A stretch of 64,000 nt of DNA from NCBI RefSeq assembly GCF_017163755.1, contig NZ_JAFIWC010000007.1:62001-126000 (forward strand), given 5' to 3'. The notes under the pieces were generated by a model. It saw only the letters and a list, made by a program, of their open reading frames with translations. It made no database searches and was not told where the DNA came from. This document shows, in pieces, positions 10,298 to 19,469 of the stretch (its first letter is position 1; each line of letters begins with the position of its first letter). Source of the DNA: Xanthomonas sp. (GTDB taxonomy: Bacteria; Pseudomonadota; Gammaproteobacteria; Xanthomonadales; Xanthomonadaceae). A program made the translations under genes and the position numbers.

Positions 10298-11041
10298 ATG
10301 ACCTCGATCAACGTCCTGACCGTCAACGTGCACATGGGTTTCAACCTGCTCAACCGGCGCTTCGTGCTGCCCGAACTGCGCGAGGCGATCGGCGAGGTGT
10401 CGGCCGAGATGGTGTTCCTGCAGGAGGTGCTGGGCGAACATGCCGGGCATGCGCGGCGGCACGCCAACTGGCCGTCCGGGCCGCAGTACGAGTTCCTGGC
10501 CAATACGCTGTGGTCGCAGTTCGCCTACGGCCGCAACGCGGTGTACCCGCACGGGCATCACGGCAACGCGATGCTGTCCAAGTTTCCCATCGTCTCGTTC
10601 GCCAACCGCGACGTGTCGGTGCAGGGCCACGAGCAGCGCGGGCTGCTGCACGCCATCGTGCGCATCCCCAGCCACGACGCCGACGTGCACACGATCTGCG
10701 TGCACCTGGGCCTGCGCGAAGCGCACCGGCAGAAGCAGATCGGGCTGCTGTGCGCGATCGTCTCCAACGAGATCCCGCACGATGCGCCGCTGATCGTGGC
10801 CGGCGACTTCAACGACTGGCGCGTGCGCGGGCATCCGCTGCTGCGCCGCTGCGGGCTGATCGAGGCCTTCGACCACCTGCACGGGCGCGTGGCGCGGACG
10901 TTCCCGTCGCGCTGGCCGGTGCTGCCGGTGGACCGCATCTACCTGCGCAACGCGCGCTTCGAGCAGGCCCGCGTGCTGTCCGGGCGGCCGTGGTCGCACC
11001 TGTCCGACCACGTGCCGCTGCTGGCGAGGATCGCGCTGTGA
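10298..11041 (+). CDS. ybhP: Endonuclease/exonuclease/phosphatase family protein, YbhP-like
   Basis: 247 residues with the EEP fold motifs in order: NVHMGF, FLQEV with the metal-binding Glu, HGNAMLSKFP, VHLGL, AGDFNDW and the C-terminal SDHVPL with its catalytic His. These enzymes hydrolyse phosphodiesters with a divalent metal; no substrate can be named. The gene order ybhP-clsB-ybhN is the same as in the E. coli ybhPON operon, which suggests a link to phospholipid handling. The start is the ATG giving MTSINVL; no clear ribosome binding site is visible. Its stop overlaps the GTG start of clsB. Confidence 0.88.
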   Translation: MTSINVLTVNVHMGFNLLNRRFVLPELREAIGEVSAEMVFLQEVLGEHAGHARRHANWPSGPQYEFLANTLWSQFAYGRNAVYPHGHHGNAMLSKFPIVSFANRDVSVQGHEQRGLLHAIVRIPSHDADVHTICVHLGLREAHRQKQIGLLCAIVSNEIPHDAPLIVAGDFNDWRVRGHPLLRRCGLIEAFDHLHGRVARTFPSRWPVLPVDRIYLRNARFEQARVLSGRPWSHLSDHVPLLARIAL

Positions 11042-12255
11042 GGGGCGCCACGCGCATCGATTCGTGTTGGCGCCACGGCCACCGCCTGCGCCTGCTGGAG
11101 AACGGCGACGTCTACTTCGCGCGGGTGTACGACGCCATCGACGCGGCGCAGCGCGAAGTGCTGTTGGAGACCTTCATCTGGTTCGAGGACAAGGTCGGCG
11201 TGCGGCTCAAGGACCACCTGGTCGCCGCGGCGCGGCGCGGCGTGCGCGTGCACCTGCTGGTGGACGCGTTCGGCTCGCCGGACCTTTCCCCGGCGTTCGT
11301 GGCCGAGCTGCTGGATGCCGGCATCGAACTGCGCATGTTCGACCGCAAACCAAAACTGTTCGGCATCCGCCTCAACGTGTTCCGGCGCATGCACCGCAAG
11401 CTGCTGGTGGTGGACGGGACGGTCGGCATGGTCGGCGGCATCAACTATTCGGCCGACCACCTGGCCGACTTCGGTCCGGAAGCAAAGCAGGACTATGCGG
11501 TGGAGGTCGAAGGCCCGGTGGTGGCCGACATCGCCTCGTTCATGCGCCATGCGATGCGCACTCACGGCACCGGCGAAGGCTGGGAGCCGCCGCCGGCGGC
11601 AGCCACGCGCGACGCCGCCGGCCCCGCCGAGGTGTGCTTCCTGCCGCGCGACAACGCGCGGCGCTCGCGCAGCATCGAGCGCGCCTACCGGCTGGCGTTC
11701 GGCCAGGCGCGGCGCGAGATCGTCATCGCCAACGCGTATTTCTTCCCCGGCTACGGCTTCCTGCGCGACCTGTGCGATGCGGCCCGGCGCGGGGTAAAGG
11801 TGTGCATGGTGTTCCAGGGACAGCCGGACACGCCGCTGGCGCTGATCGCCGCGCGCGCGCTGTACCGGCACCTGGTCGACGCCGGCGTGCACATCTTCGA
11901 GTACTGCGAGCGCCCGTTCCACGGCAAGGTCGCGGTCATCGACGGCGAATGGAGCACGGTGGGGTCGAGCAACCTCGATCCGCTGAGCCTGTCGCTGAAC
12001 CTGGAAGCGAACCTGTTCATCCGCGACCCGGCGTTCGCGCACGAACTGCGCGGCTGCCTGCGCCAGCTCATGGACCATCACTGCCGCCGGGTCGATCCGG
12101 CAAGCGTGCCGCGCGGGCGCTTCTGGCAGCCGTTGACCCGGCCGCTGCTGTTCCACGTGCTGCGCAATTTCCCGCAATGGGCGGGGTGGGTACCCGCGCA
12201 TACGCCGCGCACGGCGCTGGTGCAGCCGCCGCGCAAGGGAGATCCGTCGCCATGA
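11038..12255 (+). CDS. clsB: Cardiolipin synthase B, phospholipase D superfamily
   Basis: 405 residues with two HKD active-site motifs, MHRKLLVVDG around residue 120 and FHGKVAVIDG around residue 297, each followed by a Gly/Ser-rich segment and Asn. ClsB condenses phosphatidylglycerol (or PG with PE) into cardiolipin at the inner membrane. No N-terminal membrane segments are present, as expected for ClsB and unlike ClsA. The GTG start overlaps the ybhP stop in GTGA, and the stop overlaps the ybhN ATG in ATGA, so the three genes are coupled. An upstream ATG in this frame would run through ybhP and is rejected. Confidence 0.93.
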   Translation: MRGATRIDSCWRHGHRLRLLENGDVYFARVYDAIDAAQREVLLETFIWFEDKVGVRLKDHLVAAARRGVRVHLLVDAFGSPDLSPAFVAELLDAGIELRMFDRKPKLFGIRLNVFRRMHRKLLVVDGTVGMVGGINYSADHLADFGPEAKQDYAVEVEGPVVADIASFMRHAMRTHGTGEGWEPPPAAATRDAAGPAEVCFLPRDNARRSRSIERAYRLAFGQARREIVIANAYFFPGYGFLRDLCDAARRGVKVCMVFQGQPDTPLALIAARALYRHLVDAGVHIFEYCERPFHGKVAVIDGEWSTVGSSNLDPLSLSLNLEANLFIRDPAFAHELRGCLRQLMDHHCRRVDPASVPRGRFWQPLTRPLLFHVLRNFPQWAGWVPAHTPRTALVQPPRKGDPSP

Positions 12256-13217
12256 AGACTTCGCGCAAACGCTGGCGCCGCGTGCGCCGGATCGTGTTCT
12301 TCGCCTTCCTCGCGCTGGTGGCGTTCCTGCTGGTGCGCTACGGGCGCTCGGTCGACTGGGCGCAGGTCGGCGCGACCTTGCGCGGCTACGACGCCGGCAC
12401 CCTGGCCATGGCGCTGGCGCTGGCCGCGGGCAGCTACCTGCTGTACTCGTGCTACGACCTGGCCGCGCGCCGCTACGCCAGGCACACGCTGGCCACGCCG
12501 CGGGTGATGGCCATCTCCGTGGTCGCCTACGCCTTCAGCCTCAACGTCGGCGCGCTGGTCGGCGGCGCCGGCTTCCGCTACCGGCTGTATTCGCACGCCG
12601 GGCTGGGGCTGGGGACGATCGGGCGCATCGTCGCCTTCACCATCGGCACCAACTGGATGGGTTACCTGCTGCTGGCCGGCGCGCTGTTCGCCTCCGGCCT
12701 GGTGCGCACGCCGCCGCACTGGCCGGTCGGCGGCGCCGGCCTGCCGTGGCTGGGCGCGGCGATGCTGCTGGCGGTGGCGGGCTATCTGCTCGCCTGCCAC
12801 GTCTGGCGCGGACGCGTGCTGCACGTGCGCGGGCACCATCTGCGCCTGCCGCCGGTGCCGCTGGCGCTGCTGCAGCTGGCGCTGGCGGCCGGCAACTGGG
12901 CGTTGATGGGGGCGCTGCTGTTCGTGCTGATGCCGGCCGGCGTGGACTACGCCTCGGTGCTCGGCGCGCTGCTGGTGGCCGCGGTCGCATCGGCCATCGC
13001 CCACATCCCGGCGGGCATCGGCGTGCTGGAGGCGGTGTGCATCCCACTGCTGGCGCACCAGGCGCCGCAACCGCAGGTGCTGGCGGCGTTGCTGGCGTAT
13101 CGCGCCTGCTATTACCTGGGCCCGCTGCTGCTGGCGTTGGCCGGCTACGCCCTGCTGGAAGCGCGCAGGCGACGCGGCGCGGCCGGGTCCGCTACGCCGC
13201 CGCGCGCGGCGCCGTAG
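12252..13217 (+). CDS. ybhN: YbhN/UPF0104 family integral membrane protein
   Basis: 321 residues with about eight hydrophobic segments, starting with a basic N-terminus and FFAFLALVAFLLV. Characteristic are SLNVGALVGGAGFRYRLYS in the middle and HIPAGIGVLEAVCIPLL near the C-terminus, both typical of the lysylphosphatidylglycerol synthase/UPF0104 membrane family. Members without the aminoacyl-transferase domain are thought to act in lipid movement or as regulators; E. coli YbhN sits in the same operon with clsB. The ATG overlaps the clsB stop. The end is Pro/Arg/Ala-rich and close to the convergent Rid gene. Confidence 0.88.
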   Translation: MKTSRKRWRRVRRIVFFAFLALVAFLLVRYGRSVDWAQVGATLRGYDAGTLAMALALAAGSYLLYSCYDLAARRYARHTLATPRVMAISVVAYAFSLNVGALVGGAGFRYRLYSHAGLGLGTIGRIVAFTIGTNWMGYLLLAGALFASGLVRTPPHWPVGGAGLPWLGAAMLLAVAGYLLACHVWRGRVLHVRGHHLRLPPVPLALLQLALAAGNWALMGALLFVLMPAGVDYASVLGALLVAAVASAIAHIPAGIGVLEAVCIPLLAHQAPQPQVLAALLAYRACYYLGPLLLALAGYALLEARRRRGAAGSATPPRAAP

Positions 13218-13250
13218 CGATCCGCTGCGGCGGTTCCGCCGGCGCGGCGG

Positions 13251-13658
13251 TCAGTGCCCGCCGGCGCCATCCGGCAGCCGCGCGATCACCTTGATTTCCA
13301 CGTCGAACCCGTACAGCCAGGTCACGCCGACGGCGGTCAGCGTCGGATGCGGCGCGGCGCCCCAGTACTCCGGCACCACCGCCCAGACCCGTTCGAAGAT
13401 CGACGGCGGGTCCACCATGAAGACGGTGACGTCGACCACGTCGTCGAAGCTGCAGCCGGCCGCGGCGAGGATCGCATTGAGATTGTCGAACGCGCGCCGC
13501 ACCTGCGCTTCCAGTTCCGGTTCGGGCGAGCCGTCCTCGCGGCTGCCGACCTGGCCGGACACGAACAGGAAGCCGCCGGAGCGGATCGCCGGCGAGTATC
13601 GGTTGCGTTCGTACAGGGCCTGCCGGCCCGGCGGGAATACCACGTCGCGTGTTGCCAT
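13251..13658 (-). CDS. Rid (YjgF/YER057c) family protein
   Basis: 135 residues with the Rid fold: FLFVSGQVGSREDG, a central QVRRAFDNLNAILAAAG, DVVDVTVFMVD and the C-terminal VEIKVIARL. RidA proper deaminates reactive enamine/imine intermediates and uses an Arg in a PxRxxV motif. Here the corresponding stretch reads PTLTAVGV, with no Arg, so this is probably one of the other Rid subfamilies with a different or no deaminase activity. The start was moved 12 bases in to the ATG at 13658 because GGAGG lies 6 bases upstream of it. It is transcribed divergently from a LysR regulator, its likely controller. Confidence 0.85.
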   Translation of the reverse strand: MATRDVVFPPGRQALYERNRYSPAIRSGGFLFVSGQVGSREDGSPEPELEAQVRRAFDNLNAILAAAGCSFDDVVDVTVFMVDPPSIFERVWAVVPEYWGAAPHPTLTAVGVTWLYGFDVEIKVIARLPDGAGGH

Positions 13659-13753
13659 CACAGCCTCCATTGCGGGTCGAGCGCCCCGTCAGAACGATGC
13701 GCAGACAGTAGGCGCTTGCCGCCCGCGGATAAACGCGCAACGCTGTCCAGCAC

Positions 13754-13772
13754 TGTTTGTGGAATCCAAACA
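13754..13772. promoter_or_regulatory. Candidate LysR-type operator
   Basis: TGTTTGTGGAATCCAAACA is an interrupted dyad (TGTTTG-N7-CAAACA) with the T-N11-A layout of LysR-family sites. It lies 17 bases upstream of the LysR start, in the space shared with the divergent Rid gene, so it could serve both autoregulation and control of Rid. Confidence 0.6.
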
Positions 13773-13788
13773 ATTCTTCGGAGCGCGG

Positions 13789-14715
13789 ATGGACCGGTTC
13801 GACGCGATGCAGGCGTTTGCCAGGGTGGTGGAAACCGGCAGCTTCACCAAGGCCGCCGAGACGCTGCAGATGAGCAGGACCAGCGTGACCCAGCTGGTGC
13901 AGCAGCTGGAGGCGCGGCTGCGGGTGCGCCTGCTCAACCGCACCACGCGCCGGGTCAACGTCACCGCCGACGGCGCGGCCTTCTACGAGCGCGCGGTGCG
14001 CCTGCTCGCCGACATGGACGATGCCGAGACCGACCTGTCCAGCGCATCGGCCGCGCCGCGCGGCCGGCTGCGGGTCGACGTGCCGAGCCCGCTGGCGCGC
14101 CTGATCCTGGTGCCGGCCCTGCCCGCCTTCCACGAGAAGTACCCTGACATCCAGCTGCACATGGGCGTGAGCGACCGCCGCGTCGACCTGATCGACGAGA
14201 ACGTGGACTGCGTGGTGCGCGGTGGCGAGCTCAGCGAGCAGTCGCTGGTCGCGCGCCGCATCGGCGACCTGCAGGCCGGGATGTACGCCGCACCGGGTTA
14301 TCTGGCGCGCGCGGGCACGCCGTCGCATCCCCGCGAACTGGAAGACAGCCACCACCGCATCGTCGGCTACATGCGCTGGGGTGGCGGCAAGGTGCTGTCC
14401 CACCCGATGCGCCGCGGCGAGGAGCGCATCGACGCGCAGGGCCGCCACGTGCTCGCGGTCGACGACGGCAACGCCTATCTGGCCGCCGGCGTCGCCGGCA
14501 TGGGCGTGCTGTGGCTGCCGGACTACATGGCCGCGCCGCACGTGGCCGGCGGCGAGCTGGTGCGCGTGTTCGCGGACTGGCGGCTGGAGCCGATGCCGCT
14601 GTACGTGGCGTTTGCGCCGAACCGGCATGTCAGCGCCAAGCTGCGCGTGTTCATCGACTGGATCGCCGAACTCATGGCGCGGCATGCGCCGGTGATGGCG
14701 CATCCGGGCGGGTGA
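13789..14715 (+). CDS. LysR family transcriptional regulator
   Basis: 308 residues. The N-terminal winged helix-turn-helix is clear: MDRFDAMQAFARVVETGSF, then KAAETLQMSRTSVTQLVQQ and LLNRTTRRVNVT. The C-terminal substrate-binding domain runs from about residue 90. The sequence belongs to the large group of LysR regulators next to oxidoreductase or Rid genes in proteobacteria. The start is supported by GGAG 5 bases upstream; the long open extension further upstream runs through the Rid gene antisense and is discarded. The likely target is the divergent Rid gene, through the dyad at 13754-13772. The effector is unknown. Confidence 0.93.
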   Translation: MDRFDAMQAFARVVETGSFTKAAETLQMSRTSVTQLVQQLEARLRVRLLNRTTRRVNVTADGAAFYERAVRLLADMDDAETDLSSASAAPRGRLRVDVPSPLARLILVPALPAFHEKYPDIQLHMGVSDRRVDLIDENVDCVVRGGELSEQSLVARRIGDLQAGMYAAPGYLARAGTPSHPRELEDSHHRIVGYMRWGGGKVLSHPMRRGEERIDAQGRHVLAVDDGNAYLAAGVAGMGVLWLPDYMAAPHVAGGELVRVFADWRLEPMPLYVAFAPNRHVSAKLRVFIDWIAELMARHAPVMAHPGG

Positions 14716-14841
14716 GGCGCGGCCGGGCGCATGCGGATGCGGCGCCCTTGCCGAGTGCTAGGTGCGGATCATTGATGGCCGCTCTCGGCCGCTAGCCATG
14801 CCGGGCCGCGCCACGGCACGAGCGGTCAGTGCAGCACGCCG

Positions 14842-15399
14842 CTACGGCCGCCAGTTCGCGTTGCGGTCCCAGAACGCGACGCTGCGCCGGTAGGCCTCGC
14901 GGTCCAGCGGCACGCCGGAGCCGCCCTCCTCCACGCCCAGCGCGTTGCGCAGCATCGTGATCGGCGCCATCGGGATTTCCTCCGGCTCGGCGGTGTACAG
15001 GCATCCCACCACGCCCCAGTCGGCCTGGATCGGCGCGCGCTCGCTGGCCAGTTGCTCGCGGCTGTAGAGGATGACCACGAAGTAGCCGGCGACCGGCGGC
15101 TCCACGCCCTCGAACCAGCGCACCAGCACCGGCAGTTCCTCCGGACTGCGCGCCTCGTACGCCGAACGCAGCAGATGGCGGTTGCCCTCGCCGATCGGCG
15201 CGGTGAGGCAGCGGGTCGATGTCCAGTTGCGGTGCACGTGCAGCTTGCAGAACGGCGCGTAGCCGTCGAGCACCTTCAGCGGCGGCTCGTCGTTGAGGCG
15301 GCGCTCGAACTGCTCGGGCGTGCAGTCCTGGATCGCGTTGCGGCGGCGATCGCGGGGAAACAGGCGGGTACGGGCGAAGGGGGTCAGGACGATGGACAT
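14842..15399 (-). CDS. DUF3228 family protein
   Basis: 185 residues that read like DUF3228 proteins: MSIVLTPFARTRLFPRD at the start, LKVLDGYAPFCKLHVHRNW, a middle part PPVAGYFVVILYSREQL and a C-terminal IPMAPITMLRNALGVEEGGSG. No signal peptide, membrane helix or known active site is visible, and no function is known to me. It stands alone between the LysR regulator and a repeat-containing gap. A few hundred bases without genes separate it from the M14 peptidase, so it is likely monocistronic. Confidence 0.82.
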   Translation of the reverse strand: MSIVLTPFARTRLFPRDRRRNAIQDCTPEQFERRLNDEPPLKVLDGYAPFCKLHVHRNWTSTRCLTAPIGEGNRHLLRSAYEARSPEELPVLVRWFEGVEPPVAGYFVVILYSREQLASERAPIQADWGVVGCLYTAEPEEIPMAPITMLRNALGVEEGGSGVPLDREAYRRSVAFWDRNANWRP

Positions 15400-15476
15400 G
15401 GCGGTAGGCGCGAACGGAGCGCGTCAGGGTAGCGGGTGGAAGCGAACCTAGCGCATTTCTGGTGCAGGCTCGCAGC

Positions 15477-15560
15477 CTTGTGGAACGGTTTCAGTCACGA
15501 CCGGCCGGTCGGTAACGCCCGTCGCGACTGAAGTCGCTCCCACAACGATTGCGCTGGCTG
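15477..15560. repeat. Dispersed xanthomonad hairpin repeat, inverted pair
   Basis: The segment contains GTCGCGACTGAAGTCGCTCC on one side and TTTCAGTCACGACC on the other, facing each other. The core GCGACT-TC-AGTCGC is itself a hairpin. Sequences of the form TGTGGGAGCGACTTCAGTCG are common intergenic repeats in xanthomonads. Several degenerate copies also occur at 23440-23796. Confidence 0.65.
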
Positions 15561-15612
15561 CCAGCACCCGCGGTGAAAAGGCGCTAAGGCCTGTTAACCT
15601 ATCGGGACAGCC

Positions 15613-16542
15613 CTAGTGGGCCAGCGCGTAGTCGATCGCGGCACGGATCGCCGCCACCTGCGCGGCATTGCACTGCGCCGGCGTGGCCTTGGGGCTGTCG
15701 GGATAGACTTCGGTGGTGGTGGTGTAGCGCGCGTCGGTGATGCCGGCGCACAGCCCAAGCCTGCGCAGCGGATAGAGGATGACGCCCGGCGCCACGACCG
15801 CCGAGCCGATGATCCGGCCATCGGCATCGGCCGGCGCGATATGGGTCACCTTCGCCACCGCCGCCACCACCGCCTGCTGGAACGCCAGCTGCGGATTCTC
15901 GCTGTCGCCCACCAGGTAGAAGCCGTCCGGGACCCCGTCCGCCTCGTAGGCCACGCCGTCGCGCGCGGCCAGCGCCGGGCGGAACTCCGACTCGTCGCTG
16001 TCGGTGGTTTCGTGCAGGTCGATATGCAGCGCCACCTGCGTGCGCAATGGCGCGACCAGCCGCATCAGCGCGGCCGACTCGGCCGCCGGGCTGTCGGCGC
16101 GGAACGAACGGTTCGGATCCACCGCCTCCGCGTTCCAGCGCTGGATGCGCTCGTAGGCCCACGGGCTCACGCACGGCGCCAGCAACACGTTGGCGCGGCC
16201 CGCATGGTCGCCGGCATGCCGCTGGGCGAACTGCAGCGCGCCATGCACGCCGCTGGTCTCGTAGCCGTGCACGCCGCCGGTCACCAGCATGCACGGCAAC
16301 GCGTCGTCCCAGCCGCGGCTGCGCAGCGCCAGCAGCGGATAGCGCTCCGGCGCGTAGTCCAGTTCGCCGTATTGCACCACGTCCCATTGCGCGCGCAGCG
16401 GCTCGATCGCCGCCACCACGTCCGCCTGGTAGCTGCGCTGGCGGCGCTGGCGCGACAGCCATTGCGCCTTTTCCGCAGGACCCCAGGGCCGGCCGGGCAC
16501 GCCGATCGGGTAGAAGGCTTGGACTGTCATCGCGTCGCTCAT
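15613..16542 (-). CDS. M14 family metallopeptidase (zinc carboxypeptidase type)
   Basis: 309 residues. The zinc-binding HxxE motif is GGVHGYETSG (His92, Glu95), and the third ligand is in HIDLHETTDSDE about 100 residues later, as in M14 carboxypeptidases and succinylglutamate desuccinylase-like enzymes. The C-terminal part has DARYTTTTEVYPDSPKAT. No signal peptide is seen, so the enzyme is likely cytoplasmic; the peptide or amino-acid conjugate it cuts is unknown. The start is the ATG giving MSDAMTVQ, with a possible internal ATG 12 bases later; neither has a good ribosome binding site. The neighbours give no functional hint. Confidence 0.87.
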   Translation of the reverse strand: MSDAMTVQAFYPIGVPGRPWGPAEKAQWLSRQRRQRSYQADVVAAIEPLRAQWDVVQYGELDYAPERYPLLALRSRGWDDALPCMLVTGGVHGYETSGVHGALQFAQRHAGDHAGRANVLLAPCVSPWAYERIQRWNAEAVDPNRSFRADSPAAESAALMRLVAPLRTQVALHIDLHETTDSDESEFRPALAARDGVAYEADGVPDGFYLVGDSENPQLAFQQAVVAAVAKVTHIAPADADGRIIGSAVVAPGVILYPLRRLGLCAGITDARYTTTTEVYPDSPKATPAQCNAAQVAAIRAAIDYALAH

Positions 16543-16769
16543 GCCGAAGGAAACCGTGAAGCGGGCGACTTTAGCACCGCACGCGCCTGCGTTCCGGGCC
16601 GCCGCACGTCGCGCGCCGCGTATGCGGCGCGGCGCGCGCATGCGCCATGCAACCGGCGTGCAACACGGATGACATATCGTGCCGCGGCGCGGAACCGTCC
16701 GCCACACCGCCGCCGGCCTTGCGCAAGCCGAACGGAATTCGCACTGGCGCCATGAAAGGAACCACCTCG

Positions 16770-19121
16770 ATGTACCTGCACGCCGATCTCCGTCCATCGC
16801 CGCGCCACCGCGCACGCGACCCGCAACGCCCGTCCACGCTGCCGCGCAGGCACAGGCTCGCCCTGGCCTGCAGCTGCCTGTGGCTGGCCACCGCCGCCGC
16901 TTCCGCCCAGGACGCGCCGCCGCCGGCGACCGCGACCTCGCTCGATGCGGTCACCGTCACCGCCGAGCACCGCGAGCAGGACCTGCAGGAGGTGCCGGTG
17001 TCGGTGGGCGTGGTGCAGGGCGAGGCGATGCGCGACTTCACCACCGGCGGCGACGACACGCTGCTGGCGCTGTCCGGGCGCGTGCCCGGCTTCTATGCCG
17101 AGACCACCACCGGGCGCATCTTCCCGCGCTTCTACATCCGCGGCCTGGGCAACATCGACTTCTACCTGGGCGCCTCGCAGCCGGTGTCGATCATCCAGGA
17201 CGACGTGGTGCTGGAACACGTGGTGCTGAAGTCCAACCCGGTGTACGACGTGGACCAGGTGGAGGTGCTGCGCGGCCCGCAGGGCTCGCTGTTCGGGCGC
17301 AACACCACCGCCGGCATCGTCAAGTTCGACAGCCTCAAGCCGGGCGACGAGTACAGCGGCCGGCTCAGCGCCAGCTACGGCAGCTACAACACGGTCGCGC
17401 TCGACGGCGGCTTCGGCGGCCCGATCAACGAGGTGCTGTCGTTCCGCCTGTCGGCGCTGTACCAGCACCGCGACGACTGGGTGGACAACACCTACGACGG
17501 CCCCAGCGCCGACGGCACGGCGACGCCGAAGAAGGATGCGATGGGCGGCTACGACGACCGCAACGCGCGCCTGCAACTGCTGCTCAAGCCGAGCGAGAAC
17601 TTTTCGCTGCTGGCCTCGGCGCATACCCGCGACTACGACGGCACCTCCACCCTGTTCCTGCGCAACGCGCTGCGCAAGGGGTCCAACCAGGTCGACGTGG
17701 CGCGCGACCGCGTCGCCTACGACGAGGCCCACGACAACCCGCAGGCGTACAAGACCCACGGCGGCTCGCTCAAGGCGGTGTACGACTTCGGCGGCGTGTC
17801 GCTGACCTCGATCAGCGCCTACGAGACCACCTCCGGCTACAGCCGCGGCGACACCGACGGCGGCGCGGCGGCCGACTACCCGGTCAACGGCGTGGCCAAC
17901 GGCTACGGCCAGTCGATGGGCCAGGTGCGCGACCTGGACCAGTACACCCAGGAACTGCGCCTGGCCAGCGAAGGCGACGCGGCGCTGCAATGGCAGGCCG
18001 GCGCGTTCTACTTCGACGGCCAGGACACCACCGACTTCTACCAGCGCGCCTACTTCCTGCAGGGCCCGGCGCGCAACCCGAACAACTGGGTGCGCCTGCG
18101 CAACAGCAACACCTCCTGGGCCGGCTTCGGCCAGCTCTCGTACAAGGCCACCGACGCGCTGACCCTGACCGCCGGCGTGCGCCAGACCCGCGACAGCAAG
18201 GAGACCAAGCTGCTCAAGAGCGCCGACACCGCCGCCGGCGCGGTCACCTACCGCGGCCGCCGCGACGTGCGCATGGCCGACACCCAGCCCAGTTGGGACC
18301 TGAGCGCGATGTACGCCCTCGACGACGACGTGAGCGTGTACGCGAAGGTCGCGCGCGGCTTCCGCGGCCCGACCATCCAGGGCCGCTCGGCGGTGTTCAA
18401 TTCCGACTTCACCACCGCCGATTCGGAAACCATCCTGTCGTGGGAAGCCGGCATCAAGAGCAGCCTGTTCGACAACCGGCTGCGCCTGAACGTCGCCGGC
18501 TTCACCTACACCGTCGACGACATCCAGCTCAACGGCAACGACTCCAACGGCAACGGCGTGCTGTTCAACGCCGACAAGGCGCGCGCCTACGGCCTGGAAG
18601 CGGACCTGGACTGGCGCCCGATCCCGAACCTGTCGCTGAGCGCCGGCCTGAGCCTGCTGCACAGCGAGATCCAGGACAAGCGCGTGTACGCGCAGGTGTG
18701 CGCGCTCAACGGCGTGGTGGTGTGCACGGTGAACGATCCGACGATCCGGGTCGGCGCCAACACCTTCGCCCAGATCGACGGCAACCCGCTGCCGAACGCG
18801 CCCAAGTACAACCTGAACCTGGCCGCGCGCTACGACATCCCGCTCGACGACGGCGGCGCGTTCTTCGTCGCCACCGACTGGAACAAGCAGGGCGAGACCA
18901 GCTTCGTGCTGTACGACTCGGCGGAGTTCACCTCCAAGGGCAATTTCGAGGGCGGGCTGAAGCTGGGCTACAGCGGCGGCTACGGGGCGTGGGAGGTGGC
19001 CGCGTTCGCGCGCAACATCACCGACGAGAAGAACCTCAAGGGCGTGATCGAGAACTACATGGCCGCGGTCTACAACGAGCCGCGCATCGTCGGCGTGTCG
19101 CTCAACGTCAACTGGCACTGA
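16770..19121 (+). CDS. TonB-dependent outer membrane receptor
   Basis: 783 residues. A signal peptide (RLALACSCLWLATAAASAQD) follows a basic N-terminus. Then come a TonB-box-like DAVTVTAE, the plug domain (DLQEVPVSVGVV, FYIRGLGN, VEVLRGPQGSLFGRNTTAG) and the beta-barrel, ending in GVSLNVNWH with the aromatic tail of outer membrane proteins. It would import a bulky substrate with energy from TonB-ExbBD. The ligand is unknown, but the amylase and dehydrogenase downstream suggest a sugar. The ATG at 16770 was chosen because AAGGA lies 9 bases upstream; an ATG at 16752 (MKGTT) is the alternative. A strong hairpin follows the stop. Confidence 0.93.
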   Translation: MYLHADLRPSPRHRARDPQRPSTLPRRHRLALACSCLWLATAAASAQDAPPPATATSLDAVTVTAEHREQDLQEVPVSVGVVQGEAMRDFTTGGDDTLLALSGRVPGFYAETTTGRIFPRFYIRGLGNIDFYLGASQPVSIIQDDVVLEHVVLKSNPVYDVDQVEVLRGPQGSLFGRNTTAGIVKFDSLKPGDEYSGRLSASYGSYNTVALDGGFGGPINEVLSFRLSALYQHRDDWVDNTYDGPSADGTATPKKDAMGGYDDRNARLQLLLKPSENFSLLASAHTRDYDGTSTLFLRNALRKGSNQVDVARDRVAYDEAHDNPQAYKTHGGSLKAVYDFGGVSLTSISAYETTSGYSRGDTDGGAAADYPVNGVANGYGQSMGQVRDLDQYTQELRLASEGDAALQWQAGAFYFDGQDTTDFYQRAYFLQGPARNPNNWVRLRNSNTSWAGFGQLSYKATDALTLTAGVRQTRDSKETKLLKSADTAAGAVTYRGRRDVRMADTQPSWDLSAMYALDDDVSVYAKVARGFRGPTIQGRSAVFNSDFTTADSETILSWEAGIKSSLFDNRLRLNVAGFTYTVDDIQLNGNDSNGNGVLFNADKARAYGLEADLDWRPIPNLSLSAGLSLLHSEIQDKRVYAQVCALNGVVVCTVNDPTIRVGANTFAQIDGNPLPNAPKYNLNLAARYDIPLDDGGAFFVATDWNKQGETSFVLYDSAEFTSKGNFEGGLKLGYSGGYGAWEVAAFARNITDEKNLKGVIENYMAAVYNEPRIVGVSLNVNWH

Positions 19122-19131
19122 TCGGCAGCAT

Positions 19132-19167
19132 CCGGCAGGGCCGGCGCGGCGGCGTCGGCCCTGCCGG
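19132..19167 (+). terminator. Strong hairpin after the TonB receptor gene
   Basis: Perfect 12-bp stem CCGGCAGGGCCG / CGGCCCTGCCGG with a 12-base loop, 10 bases after the stop. There is no T tract, so termination may be Rho-dependent, or the hairpin may only shield the mRNA end. The rest of the gap up to 19469 shows no gene. Confidence 0.55.
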
Positions 19168-19469
19168 GGCCGATCCACCGGCACCCTTCCTGCCCGGCGA
19201 ACGCGCTGCCGGCGCAGTGCAGCGCGATGAAATCCATCGATCGCCCGGACACGGCCCCGCCCGGGGCCGGGATGGCGGACCCAGCCGAAGCGGATCGCGC
19301 TCCCAGTTCCGGTCACCGGCGCCATGAATACGTATGCACACCTCCGGTGCTGCGCTGCGATGCGCGCTTAGCATCCAGGCCGAACCGTGCGATGCGCCGG
19401 AACCGGGCCGCACGCCATGCCGGCAGCGCCGCCACCGTGATGCCGGGCCTGCCCAAAGGAGACTGTGTG

